A stretch of DNA of 33,289 nt from Helicobacteraceae bacterium (GTDB taxonomy: Bacteria; Campylobacterota; Campylobacteria; Campylobacterales; SZUA-545): positions 1 through 33,289 of the forward strand of contig JAIRWX010000076.1 in NCBI GenBank assembly GCA_031268655.1. Direction: 5' to 3'. The position numbers were made by a program, and so were the translations under genes. Shown piece after piece: positions 19,201-27,424 of this stretch. How positions within the stretch are numbered: the stretch's first letter is position 1; every line of letters starts with the position of its first letter. The notes beneath the pieces were generated by a model. It did no database searches. It was not told where the DNA came from and saw nothing but the letters and a program-made list of their open reading frames with translations.

Positions 19201-19379
19201 CGGTAACCGTTATTATCGCGGGTTTACTGCCGATTATGTTTGGCGACGGCGCTGGCTCGGAGGTTATGAGCCGTATAGCCGCCCCTATGATTGGCGGTAT
19301 GATTAGCGCGCCCCTGCTCTCTATGTTTATCGTTCCCGCGGCGTATAAACTGCTCTTGCTGAGGCGCTTATTAAAATAA
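16269..19379 (+). CDS. cusA: CusA-like heavy-metal RND efflux pump (Cu/Ag type)
   Basis: A 1036-residue inner-membrane, proton-driven RND transporter of the heavy-metal efflux group. It has twelve predicted membrane segments and two large periplasmic loops. Proton-relay residues are present: the Asp in [14 protein letters not shown], the Glu in [12 protein letters not shown], and the Lys in [23 protein letters not shown] in the pore region closely matches the E. coli Cu/Ag pump, as do [22 protein letters not shown] and [16 protein letters not shown]; this favours monovalent Cu/Ag over Zn/Co/Ni. It forms a tripartite complex with CusB. No outer-membrane factor is encoded here, so it must borrow a TolC/CusC-type channel from elsewhere. 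Confidence 0.95.
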   Translation: MINRLINLSVENRFLIWTAMALITFMGVWAIRNSPIDALPDLSDAQVIVQTSYAGQTPRIVEDQISYPLSTLLMSVPKAKTVRGFSAFGESFIYVIFEDGTDLYWARSRVLEYLNQAKLPEGVTPKIGPDATGVGWVYEYALVDRSGTRDLSELRDLQDWFLSYELRAVRGVAEVATVGGAVREFQIVPDPLKLQRYNIEFGAIKEALSKANGEMGGSAIELAEAEYMVRSSGYLKTIEDFERILLRSDQNGAPIYLKDVARVQIGARAKRGVAELDGEGEVAGGIVIIRSGANAREAIREVKTKLDELKPSLPSGVEIVETYDRSALIDRAIANLASKLIEEFIVVALVCALFLRHMRSAFAAIISLPLGVFISFIVMYFQGINANIMSLGGVAIAIGAMVDAAVVMVENAHKTLERHRRKHGEIDGGTRAKLIVSASAEVGGALFVSLLIITFSFIPIFTLQGEEGRLFSPLAFTKTYAMAGAALLAVTVIPALMVALIRGKIPNENDNGLNRFLIAAYRPALNLALAYPKTTIAIAIALLSATVYPIKQIGGEFLPQIAEGDLLYMPSTLPGVSPAQATKLLQISDRLIKTVPEVQSVFGKAGRAETATDPAPMSMIETAIRLKPKEEWREGVTLNDIIRELDDRVRFPGVANLWAQPIRSRIDMLSTGVKSPIGIRVSGQNLEAIDKAADHIAAIAREVDGVTSALAEKLAGGRYINIDFDRENLARYNMTIAKAQELVSMAIGGETAGEVIDGTHRHPIGIRLPQSYRDGVTALKNMPVVTPNKELIALSDIADITISGGVPMLKSENARPSAWIYIDARGRDLVSIVEEIRSKIGERADMTDISVGFTGQFELLQRANDRLKTMAPFTFAIIFVLLFVAFKKLDEALLILCSVPFALIGGFWFLYLAGWNFSVAAGTGFIALAGLAAEFGVVMLIYLKAAVKNSPRPIGDAAALDDALRYGAAQRVRPKAMTVTVIIAGLLPIMFGDGAGSEVMSRIAAPMIGGMISAPLLSMFIVPAAYKLLLLRRLLK

Positions 19380-19388
19380 GGAAAAACA

Positions 19389-19898
19389 ATGAGGCGGATA
19401 TTTGCGGCGTTGACGGGTTTTGGACTGGCGGTTTCGTTCGGTTTCGCGGCTAAGGTCGATTGCGATCAGCGTTACGCGGAACGGGGAGTTTTTTCGGTGT
19501 GTCCGCCGACCGGCTGGAAAGTCGTGCAGATACCGGGCGTTCAATATCGGGCGTTCTTCGGCGATCTGAAAGGAAACGCGGGCTCCAACATAAACTTTGA
19601 GACCGAGAGTTTCAACGGATCGCTTAAGGAATATGTCGATCTGGGCGTGAAAGCAATGGAGTCGGCTGGCGACGTTAAGTTGATTAAGCGCGAAAATTTT
19701 ACCGCCAAAAACGTTAAAGGCGAGCGAATTATTTTGGAGAATAGCATGGTTAAAGAGATGACTTTGCGCCTAACGCTCTATATATTCGAGCTTAACAAAT
19801 CGACAAAGATGGCGATAACCTGCATCGCGCCGACAAGCGACGCGAGCGGTAGCGCGGCGGTTTTTGAAGAGATGATAAACTCGTTTCAAAAACTCTGA
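19389..19898 (+). CDS. Small secreted protein of unknown function, last gene of the cus operon
   Basis: A 169-residue protein with a clear signal peptide (about 1-20) and no further membrane segment. The mature part starts with a conserved-looking pair of cysteines (VDCDQRYAERGVFSVCPP), then a GWKVVQIPG..YRAFFG segment and an amphipathic C-terminal helix. The pattern resembles the PsbP/DUF1795-like fold, but I cannot assign a family firmly. AAGGA lies seven bases upstream of the ATG, and only 9 bp separate it from cusA, so it is probably co-transcribed. A link to metal handling is suggested only by position. It ends convergent with the helicase gene, with no visible terminator in the 9-bp gap. 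Confidence 0.75.
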   Translation: MRRIFAALTGFGLAVSFGFAAKVDCDQRYAERGVFSVCPPTGWKVVQIPGVQYRAFFGDLKGNAGSNINFETESFNGSLKEYVDLGVKAMESAGDVKLIKRENFTAKNVKGERIILENSMVKEMTLRLTLYIFELNKSTKMAITCIAPTSDASGSAAVFEEMINSFQKL

Positions 19899-19907
19899 CG
19901 ATCGCGA

Positions 19908-21920
19908 TTAGCGCCCGGCGTTTGGCTTGGCTAAGCCCGCCTCGTATAAAAACGGGCTTGGCGCGTAATCGATCTTTCTATAGGCGTCTCTCGCCGCGAA
20001 GGAGAGAAACAGATTCTCTCTCGCGCGCGTAACGGCGACGTAAAACAGCCTGCGCTCCTCTTCGATGTCGCCGCCGCGAGACATCAGTCTGCGGTTTGGA
20101 AATCGCCCGTCCATCAGGTCAATCACAAAAACCTCGTCGAACTCCAATCCCTTGGAGGCGTGAACGCTCAACAGATTCACGCCGCTGCCCTCGCTCGTCT
20201 CGCCGCCGTTTAGCGCCGTCGCGTTGATAAATTTTTCGCTCGTCTGGTATCGGACGGACAGCTCTTGCAACGTTCTCGCTTTTTCAAAGATTCGTTCTTT
20301 CGCGTCGTTAAATATCGTCTCGTTAAACACGCCGTTTTTTGCGGCGCGCAGTCTAGCTAAACGATTTGCGATCATATCAAACAGCGGCGAGGCGATAATG
20401 ATCCGCGTCTGTTTATCTGGGCTTCGCGTAGAGGCGAGATCGCCCAAGGTCTCCCAGAAAGCGGACAGAAACTTCGTTGCGTCGTCGTTTAGCCGCCGAT
20501 AGGTTAGCGCCGGATGGTTTGCGAAGCCGCGAAGCGGAGGCTCTTTGTCGATCCCGCTCGATTGAACGCTCTCAAATTCAAATAATCCCGCCTCTTTTGC
20601 GCTCGGCGCGTTTGTCGGCCCCGGCTTTAGAAAACCGACCAGAAAATCGCCGCCGCCGAGCTTTACGCACGCGTCGAACAGCTCTTTCGCGCCGTGCGAG
20701 CCTACGCCGGAGGCGTACTCCATAATATGAACGAAGGCGAGCAGATCGCGCGGATTCGTTACTAAGGTTATCAGATTCAGCGTCGCCTTGATCTCGCGCG
20801 AATCAAAAAAGCTTACGCCTCCTCTGCGTCTGCACGGCAAGCCAAGCTCCCTTAGCGCCGCTTCAATCCCGTCGGCGCTGGAGTTGTTGCGAAACAGCAC
20901 CGCGATCTCGTTTTTGACCTTGCGCGAAGCGGCGATTTTGGAAGCGATCGCGCGGTACTGCTCGTACAGCTCGCCGTAAGCGAGTAGCTCCGGCGGCGGG
21001 GCGGCTTTGTCCTTGATCGCCTCCAACGTTTTCGCGTAAACGCGCCTGTTATGAGCAATCACGCGGTTTGCCAGACTCAAAATCAGCGCGCTTGATCGGT
21101 AGTTTTTGGTCAGCGTCCAAATTTTGGCGTTTTTGTAACGCTTTTCAAACTCCGATATGATGGCTATGTCCGCGCCGTTAAAGGCGTAGATGCTCTGATC
21201 GTAGTCGCCGACGCAAAAAAGAGACGGGGGGTCGATCGCCTCCAAAACGGCGTTTTGCAGCGGGTTAGTGTCCTGATACTCATCAACCAACGCTTCTCTG
21301 TACGGATTTTTCACGCCCTCTTGCAACGCTCGGCGCATCTGAATAAGCAGATCGTTAAAGCCTACAAATCCAAGCTCCGTTTTAAGCGCCTCAAACTCGT
21401 CGAACATTCGCTCGTATAGCGCGGCGTTTGCCTTGTGCGCGGGATTTTTCGTCGCAAGCCACTCTCCAAAATCCTTTGCGTCGCGGTTTTCAAATAGGTT
21501 TCTGTAGTCAAACAGCGCCGAATAGGACAAAATGCCCTCCGCGCCAAACGACGCGCTCGCGTACCTGTCATACGCGGCTTTGAACAGCGTTTTCATTTCG
21601 GAAGGTCGCTTCAAAACGATGTTTTTGCCTATGCTTTTGAGCCATTTATAACCGACCGAATGAAAGGTGCCCGCCATAACGCTTTCGGCGGTTTTTTGCC
21701 CAAACGCTCTGGCGATACGCGCGATCATCTCGGCGGCGGCTTTGTTGGTGAAAGTTAGCAGCAGTATCTCTTCCGGCGCGATCTTCGCGTTAAGCAGATG
21801 CGCGATCCTGCCCACGATCGCGCTTGTTTTGCCCGCGCCCGCGCCCGCGATAATCAGGTTATGTCCAAGCGGCGCGGTCGCGGCGGCGAGCTGCTCGGCG
21901 TTCAGGTTTGAAAGCGGCAA
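19908..21920 (-). CDS. UvrD/Rep-family ATP-dependent DNA helicase
   Basis: A 670-residue superfamily 1A 3'-5' helicase of the UvrD/Rep/PcrA group. Motifs: Q-motif region LNAEQLAAA; Walker A AGAGAGKT (25-32); Ia LLLTFTNKAA; II VDEYQDTNPLQ; III VGDYDQSIYAFNGAD; IV region WTLTKNYRS; V LLSVHASKGLEFDEVFVI; VI EERRLFYVAVTRAREN. It probably acts in repair or replication restart; which paralogue it is cannot be told from sequence alone. The start is TTG 21920, three bases after the tkt stop, with only a weak ribosome-binding site, so translation may be coupled to tkt. Confidence 0.92.
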   Translation of the reverse strand: MPLSNLNAEQLAAATAPLGHNLIIAGAGAGKTSAIVGRIAHLLNAKIAPEEILLLTFTNKAAAEMIARIARAFGQKTAESVMAGTFHSVGYKWLKSIGKNIVLKRPSEMKTLFKAAYDRYASASFGAEGILSYSALFDYRNLFENRDAKDFGEWLATKNPAHKANAALYERMFDEFEALKTELGFVGFNDLLIQMRRALQEGVKNPYREALVDEYQDTNPLQNAVLEAIDPPSLFCVGDYDQSIYAFNGADIAIISEFEKRYKNAKIWTLTKNYRSSALILSLANRVIAHNRRVYAKTLEAIKDKAAPPPELLAYGELYEQYRAIASKIAASRKVKNEIAVLFRNNSSADGIEAALRELGLPCRRRGGVSFFDSREIKATLNLITLVTNPRDLLAFVHIMEYASGVGSHGAKELFDACVKLGGGDFLVGFLKPGPTNAPSAKEAGLFEFESVQSSGIDKEPPLRGFANHPALTYRRLNDDATKFLSAFWETLGDLASTRSPDKQTRIIIASPLFDMIANRLARLRAAKNGVFNETIFNDAKERIFEKARTLQELSVRYQTSEKFINATALNGGETSEGSGVNLLSVHASKGLEFDEVFVIDLMDGRFPNRRLMSRGGDIEEERRLFYVAVTRARENLFLSFAARDAYRKIDYAPSPFLYEAGLAKPNAGR

Positions 21921-21923
21921 CGC

Positions 21924-23855
21924 TCAGACCGACGATTCGGCTAACAAACTTTTCGCAAGCTCCGCTACGCGATCCGGGGTAAAGCCAAAGCGATCAAAGA
22001 GCCGATCCGCGCTCGCCGAAGCGCCAAAGCTCTCCATTCCCACAACCGCCTCGGCGAAACGAAACCACTCGATACCGCTTGCCGCCTCGATCGCGATCGC
22101 GATCGTATCAGGATCGATAATCGTCTCGATATAGCTTTCGTCCTGTTCGACAAAGAGATCAAAACAAGGAACGCTGACGACGTTCGCGCCGATTTTATCG
22201 TTTTGCAGTATATCCTTAGCCGCCAGCGCCAGCGCCACTTCGCTACCGCTTGCGATCAACGTGATCCGCGCTTGCTTAGAGAGACTTATCAGATAGCCGC
22301 CTTTTGACGGATCGCCTTTTGCCGCGCTTGAAGGCAGCGCGGGCAAAGCTTGGCGGCTTAACACAAACGCGGAGGGCGCGTCTAGCGTAAGCGCCGTTTT
22401 CCACGCGACGATATTTTCGCGTCCGTCGGCGGGACGAAACGCATAGAAATTTGGCAGCGCCCGCAAGGTCGAAAGTTGTTCTACGGGTTGGTGCGTCGCG
22501 CCGTCCTCTCCAACGCCCAAGCTGTCGTGCGTCCAGATAAAAAAGCGTTTGGCGCTTGTTAGCGCCGCGACTCTCGCGGCGGGTTTTTGATAATCGCTAA
22601 AGACGAAAAAGGTCGAATCAAACGGAATAAAAAGCCCGTACAACGCGATCGCGTTGGTAATGGCGCTCATCGCGTGTTCGCGGATTCCGAAACGGATATT
22701 CGCTCCAAGAGGCGCTACGCCCAAACCTTTCAGCTCCGTTTTATTTGATCCCGCCAGATCGGCGCTGCCTCCAAAAAATCCGGGCAGAGCTTTTGCGATC
22801 GCGTTTATAATCTCGCCGTTGGTATCGCGGGTCGCTTTGGGCGAATCGTCAAAAACGGGATATTGAATCGAATTGAAATCGGGATTTAAGAGCTTGTCTA
22901 ACAGCGGTTTTTTATCCGATCTTAAAACGCGATCGTTCCATTCGCGCTCGTATAGCTCGCCCTTTTCAAGCGCGGTTCGAAGCCACGCGAGCGCGGTTTG
23001 CGGAATGTAAAACGGCTCGGCGTTCCAGCGCGCCTTTAATTTGGAAGCGGCGATTTCGCTCTTTCCAAGCGGCGCGCCGTGCGATTTTGGACTGCCCTCC
23101 AAGCTCGCCGCGCCTTTGGCGATCTTGGTTTTGGCGATGATAATCGTCGGCTTGGTTTGATTTCTAGCCTCGCTGAAAGCGCGATCGAGCCGCTCAAAAT
23201 CATGCCCGTCGGTTTCGATAACATCCCAACGCTGCGCTCTGAATCTCGCCGCCACGTCTTCGGAAAAGCAGATATCGAGCGCGCCGTCGATCGTAACGTC
23301 GTTGCTGTCGTAGATTACGATCAGATTATCCAGCGCGTTGTGTCCCGCAAACGAAGCCGCCTCGTAGCTTATCCCCTCCATAATATCGCCGTCGCCGCAA
23401 AAACACCAAATCTTGTGATCGATAATCGCTTCGCCCAGCAGCGCCCGCCCGCGTTTTGCCGCGAAAGCAAAACCTACGGCGTTCGCAAATCCCTGTCCTA
23501 AAGGACCGGTCGTAACCTCCACTCCTTTTGTACAATCGCGCTCCGGGTGTCCGGGCGTTTTAGAATCAAGCTGCCTGAACGCCTTGAGATCGTCTAAGGT
23601 CAGCGGGTAGCCCCAAAGATGCAGAAGCGAATAAACTAACGCGCTGCCGTGTCCGCCGGAAAAGACGACGCGATCGCGATTAAGCCACTGCGGATTATTC
23701 GGATTGTGTCTGAAATGAAAGCTGAACGCGCTCGCCGCGTCCGCTAATCCCATAGGCATTCCAGGGTGCCCAGAATTTGCCTTTTGAACCATATCCGCCG
23801 CTAAAAAGCGGATTGTGTTTGATATTTCTTCGACTATCGCGCGATCAGGTAACAT
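21924..23855 (-). CDS. tkt: Transketolase
   Basis: A 643-residue thiamine-diphosphate enzyme of the pentose phosphate pathway. The N-terminal motif KANSGHPGMPMGLADA, the TPP/Mg motif CGDGDIMEGISYEAASFAGH, and the pyrimidine domain (FGIREHAMSAITNAIALYG) with HDSLGVGEDGATHQPVEQL are complete, as is the C-terminal domain. ATG 23855 has a moderate ribosome-binding site (GAAAG). It is followed after 3 bp by the helicase gene. A predicted -10 upstream suggests it has its own promoter. Confidence 0.97.
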   Translation of the reverse strand: MLPDRAIVEEISNTIRFLAADMVQKANSGHPGMPMGLADAASAFSFHFRHNPNNPQWLNRDRVVFSGGHGSALVYSLLHLWGYPLTLDDLKAFRQLDSKTPGHPERDCTKGVEVTTGPLGQGFANAVGFAFAAKRGRALLGEAIIDHKIWCFCGDGDIMEGISYEAASFAGHNALDNLIVIYDSNDVTIDGALDICFSEDVAARFRAQRWDVIETDGHDFERLDRAFSEARNQTKPTIIIAKTKIAKGAASLEGSPKSHGAPLGKSEIAASKLKARWNAEPFYIPQTALAWLRTALEKGELYEREWNDRVLRSDKKPLLDKLLNPDFNSIQYPVFDDSPKATRDTNGEIINAIAKALPGFFGGSADLAGSNKTELKGLGVAPLGANIRFGIREHAMSAITNAIALYGLFIPFDSTFFVFSDYQKPAARVAALTSAKRFFIWTHDSLGVGEDGATHQPVEQLSTLRALPNFYAFRPADGRENIVAWKTALTLDAPSAFVLSRQALPALPSSAAKGDPSKGGYLISLSKQARITLIASGSEVALALAAKDILQNDKIGANVVSVPCFDLFVEQDESYIETIIDPDTIAIAIEAASGIEWFRFAEAVVGMESFGASASADRLFDRFGFTPDRVAELAKSLLAESSV

Positions 23856-23900
23856 ATGATTCTTTCGGGAAAATTAGAGCGCAAGCATAACAAAAGCGAG

Positions 23901-23906
23901 ATTTTA
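23901..23906 (-). promoter_or_regulatory. Predicted -10 element for tkt
   Basis: TAAAAT on the minus strand in GCGTAAAATCTCG, 45 bases upstream of the tkt ATG, between tkt and the acidic-tailed protein gene. The longer leader makes this less certain than the others. Confidence 0.3.
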
Positions 23907-23926
23907 CGCGCCCAAAAAGCGATCCG

Positions 23927-23986
23927 TTACGGCTCTCGTCTCGGATCGATAACGGTCTGATTGAAATCGACGGAGATTAACGTCAT
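23927..23986 (-). other. Diverged copy of the preceding gene's C-terminal segment, out of frame past the stop
   Basis: Read from ATG 23986, which overlaps the TGA of the 1122-aa gene as ATGA, this stretch encodes the 19 residues MTLISVDFNQTVIDPRREP and then TAA. It closely matches ITLVPIDSDQTIIDPRREP encoded inside the gene at about 24125-24181. The two copies share a 22-nt identical block (23931-23952 and 24125-24146), and the remaining differences are mostly transitions that conserve the amino-acid pattern. It lies in the -1 frame relative to the gene end and looks like an old in-frame tail cut off by a frameshift, or one reached by slippage at the GGGG just before the stop. Confidence 0.65.
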
Positions 23987-26900
23987 GCCCCGTCTTCTTC
24001 ATCCTCGTCGCCGTCCTCGCTTTCTTCGTCTCCCGCGTCCTCGCCGTCTTCTTCATCCTCGTCGCCGTCTCCCGCATCTTCATCGTCGCCGTCTCTAGCG
24101 TCTTCATCGTCCTCCGCGGCAAGCGGCTCTCGTCTCGGATCGATAATCGTCTGATCGGAATCGATGGGAACTAGCGTTATGTCTGCGTCAGAGCCTAAAA
24201 AACGTCCGTAGGCGAGCTTGTTTCTCTCTTTATGGTAAAAATAAAAGAGATCGCCCTGCCAAGAGGTCGTATAAACAATTTTGCCTACGTTGTCGCCGTC
24301 CAAAATCAGCTCGCTGCTAACCGGCGTTCCGCTAAACAGCGTCAATCCTCTGGGATAGTAAATCAGCGCCGTCGTATTGCTGTCCGTCGCGTTATATTCG
24401 CCTGCGGACAACGAAAGCTGAACGCCGCTATCGGTCGGAGCGCCGAAGTTATCGGCCCAGCGTTGATGGTTCTGCCCGTCGAGGCTGAACGCGATCGGCG
24501 TAGCGTTGGTTTCGTTTTCGTCCGTAATCCTGTTGCTCGAAAGCAGATGCGTCCCTCTGTACAGCGGCGCGTAAAAGATTCTTCTTACGTCCGATTGCAG
24601 TTTGTTCGACGCTTCGCCGATCATTCTCAGATCGTAATAGGGCTTATTGTGATCGTAGAGAATCTCCGGACGATTCAGCAGATTCAATTTTTCGATCGCG
24701 TCGCCAAAGTAGATCAGATAGGGATTATTGCCGTTGTCTGAAAGGTTGCCCTCGTATATGTAAATTTTGCTCGCCTCGTTGGTTTTTAACCGCAAGCCGC
24801 CGCGATAACCGCCGCTTTCGATCGTATCAAAGGCAAACTCGATCGCGCGCGGCTTGCGATTGTCGAATCGAATTCTTTCGTCGGATAATTTCGCGCCAAG
24901 CCCGCTGGTCATATACAGCCCAAGCGCCATCTGCGGCGCGTTAAACGGCTTTTCGCTAAGAGCGCTCAAATCGCGCCCGTCGAGCGAGACATAGTAGTTG
25001 TGGCTCGCGCCGTTTTTGAGCAGAGGGGCGATCTGAGCGTCGATATGCAAAAAGACGTTTTCGGGCATCTCAATCTGGTTGGCGTACAGCCCGCTTAGTC
25101 CGTTAGCGTCGATGGATATATCCAGCGATATGTTGTTGCGCGTCTTTGAGATCGCGTTTGATCCAGCGCCGTCAAATATATTGGAGTAATCCTGCGTTAT
25201 CTTGCTTTGCAAAGCTGTCGCGCCGCTTGTTATCGCGTTTTGCGCGCCATATTCGCGCATATAGACCCAATATCCGCGATCTTTGCGCAGTTTATAGAGA
25301 TTAAACCGCGAAAAAGCCTCGCGCTGCGAATCGACCGGCACGGTCAAATCCGCTTGCCGCCATAAAATTGTGTCGTCGTCTCTCGTTACGCCGCTTAGGA
25401 TAATATCTGGCGCGCTTAAGCCGCCGCCGGCTTTTTGCAAATTGTATAGCGCGCCGTCCACGGGAAAATCCGCGCTAAATTGCGCGACGAAGTTAAGATC
25501 GTCGGTTAAAACCGTCGCCTGATAGGGCGTACCGTCCTCTTTGATCGCCGCGTTCGCCAGCGCGAAGTGCGAATAAACCTCGTCGATCGCGCCTTTGACG
25601 AACGAGCTGTCCTCCTCGTATAGATAACGTTCGTTAAACTGAGCGCGGGCGCCAAGCTCTTTCAGCTCAAAATCGCGCAGGGCGATCGAGCTTAACAGAA
25701 CGCGATTTGACGGCAAAACATAAGCGTTAACGCCCGTAACGTTTGCGTAGTAATTGATTTGATCTACGATCGGACTGCCGTACTCAATCAGCGCGTCAGA
25801 AACGCCGCGAAGCAAAAAGGTTTCGCCCGTAAAGCTGCTGTTGTAGTCAAACAGCCGCGAAAAAGTCGCGTCTCGCGCATATACCCGCTTGTTGGCGGCT
25901 ATCAGCAGCGTCTCCGACGAGCCGTCAAAATCCGCGTCTATCAAAACCGCGCCGCTTTTCGTCGAGGCGTTATGCGAGGCGAGCAGGGCGTTCACGACGG
26001 ATAGAACGTCTTTTGCGGCGCTTGCGGCGCTAAGATCGATCGAGCTTATCAGGTTATCGCCGGCAAAACCTATCTGCATGGCGAAATGCTTTAGCGTCTG
26101 CGCGTCGAACAGCGCCTCGTTTAAGCGCAAAGCCAGAATATGCTCGTCCGTTCGCGTCATATTAAACGTTGTAGTTTCTGGAGCGCCCTGATAAAAGTCT
26201 TGATTAGCGATAGTTTTTAATCCCTCAAGCGCCACGCCAAAATCCTCGTCGCTAATCAAAACGATTCCATTATCGCCCGCCGCGTTCTCGGCGGGATAGG
26301 CGCGGATTTTCCACGCGTTCTCGCCGCTGATATCCAAGGCGCGAATCTTGGCGTTAAACTCTCTTGCCGCCGCGATCGGGTCTGATTTAGAGACGCTTAT
26401 CTCGTTTTTAGCGAAGTTATCCCTCGTTCGCAATCCGGACAGATTCGCTTCGGGGATAAAAACCGCGCCTGGCGCGTTTCTTAAAAACCCGTCGTTGAAA
26501 CTCAGCATATTCCAGCGCGGCTGAACGTTGCTGGCGTACGTTTCGTCGGATAGCTCGCTTGTGGCTAGTATCAGCCCCGCGTTTACGTCCGCAGGCGCGT
26601 CGATTCGTATCCAGTAGGCTCTGCCCGCCTCGAAGCTATCAAAGTCGTTGTTTTGCTTTCTGGAATCGTAAGTAGCCCAAGTCTGCGAGCTTGGACTCCA
26701 AGAGTAGGCGGTAACCGCGCCGTTTAGCAGCATTTGACGACCGCCCGTTCTGATCGTGTCGTTTACGCAATAAAGGCTTTTGCAGGTAAGAGTAAAATGA
26801 TCCAGCGCCGAAACGTTGTTGTCGTTTAAGTTAGCGTCGATCAGATCGATTATGCGCGAAACGGGCGAATGTATGCGCAACTCAAGGTTGGCGGGAGTTC

Positions 26901-27351
26901 CGCGCGTATATTTTGGATCGAATTTGCCTTGCATAACCAGCCCGTTATCAAATTGGATATGAAACGGTCTGCCTTTATAATCCGCCTGAAAACGGATCTC
27001 CAGATCGGCTTTTCTGCCCGCGCCCGCGCTTGAGACAAACATGCCAAGCATAGCCTTGTCAGAATCTTTGCTTAACGTTTCGTAGCTGATAACCGCCTTC
27101 GAAAGATTTGAATCGGTCGGCAAAATTCTAAGCCCGATCGAGGACAAAATCTCGTCGCTTTGATCCCAAGCGAAGTTATGATCGCCGTTTTGTCGCTTTA
27201 ATGTAGCCCAGCCGTTTTCAAAACCCATCGCCGAGCCGTGAAAGCCGTTAACGCCGACAAGATGCCACACGCCGCCGCGCAAAGGAAGCTGATAGACGGA
27301 AGCAAAAACGCTCGAAATAAAACATATAAGCAGCAGAACCGCTGATCGCAT
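23983..27351 (-). CDS. Large secreted protein with acidic repeat tail, function unknown
   Basis: A 1122-residue exported protein that I do not recognise. I chose ATG 27351 because GAGG lies eight bases upstream and a signal peptide follows at once (MRSAVLLLICFISSVFA); the in-frame codon at 27408 would bury it. The mature N-terminus (YQLPLRGGVWHLVGVNGFHG) and further Trp/Gly-rich stretches suggest a beta-rich surface or periplasmic protein. Several segments describe a repeated fold, for example GYWVYMREYG and RAYWIRIDAPADVNAGLIL. There is no membrane anchor or sorting motif. The last 43 residues (1080-1122) are nearly all Asp/Glu/Gly/Ala, encoded by tandem repeats. It sits between xseA and tkt, among housekeeping genes with which it has no obvious link. 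Confidence 0.8.
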   Translation of the reverse strand: MRSAVLLLICFISSVFASVYQLPLRGGVWHLVGVNGFHGSAMGFENGWATLKRQNGDHNFAWDQSDEILSSIGLRILPTDSNLSKAVISYETLSKDSDKAMLGMFVSSAGAGRKADLEIRFQADYKGRPFHIQFDNGLVMQGKFDPKYTRGTPANLELRIHSPVSRIIDLIDANLNDNNVSALDHFTLTCKSLYCVNDTIRTGGRQMLLNGAVTAYSWSPSSQTWATYDSRKQNNDFDSFEAGRAYWIRIDAPADVNAGLILATSELSDETYASNVQPRWNMLSFNDGFLRNAPGAVFIPEANLSGLRTRDNFAKNEISVSKSDPIAAAREFNAKIRALDISGENAWKIRAYPAENAAGDNGIVLISDEDFGVALEGLKTIANQDFYQGAPETTTFNMTRTDEHILALRLNEALFDAQTLKHFAMQIGFAGDNLISSIDLSAASAAKDVLSVVNALLASHNASTKSGAVLIDADFDGSSETLLIAANKRVYARDATFSRLFDYNSSFTGETFLLRGVSDALIEYGSPIVDQINYYANVTGVNAYVLPSNRVLLSSIALRDFELKELGARAQFNERYLYEEDSSFVKGAIDEVYSHFALANAAIKEDGTPYQATVLTDDLNFVAQFSADFPVDGALYNLQKAGGGLSAPDIILSGVTRDDDTILWRQADLTVPVDSQREAFSRFNLYKLRKDRGYWVYMREYGAQNAITSGATALQSKITQDYSNIFDGAGSNAISKTRNNISLDISIDANGLSGLYANQIEMPENVFLHIDAQIAPLLKNGASHNYYVSLDGRDLSALSEKPFNAPQMALGLYMTSGLGAKLSDERIRFDNRKPRAIEFAFDTIESGGYRGGLRLKTNEASKIYIYEGNLSDNGNNPYLIYFGDAIEKLNLLNRPEILYDHNKPYYDLRMIGEASNKLQSDVRRIFYAPLYRGTHLLSSNRITDENETNATPIAFSLDGQNHQRWADNFGAPTDSGVQLSLSAGEYNATDSNTTALIYYPRGLTLFSGTPVSSELILDGDNVGKIVYTTSWQGDLFYFYHKERNKLAYGRFLGSDADITLVPIDSDQTIIDPRREPLAAEDDEDARDGDDEDAGDGDEDEEDGEDAGDEESEDGDEDEEDGA
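23991..24116 (-). repeat. 54-bp-period tandem repeat encoding an Asp/Glu-rich tail
   Basis: A 25-nt block at 23991-24015 recurs exactly at 24045-24069, giving a 54-bp (18-codon) period; shorter partial units extend to about 24116. Translated, it gives DGDEDEEDGEDAGDEESE followed by DGDEDEEDGA. The array sits between two copies of another segment (24125-24181 and 23927-23986), so tail and flanks seem to have been duplicated together. Arrays of this kind change length by slippage. Confidence 0.8.
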
Positions 27352-27424
27352 TAGGAATCCTCGCGTCGGTTTTGCGGAAAACTTAGCAACATCCGTTCCG
27401 ATTCGCAATCAAAGCTCCGTCGCT

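Noticed and set aside
23904-24122. 72-codon minus-strand frame over the acidic repeat
   Set aside because: Thr/Arg/Lys-rich out-of-frame reading of the same tandem repeat.
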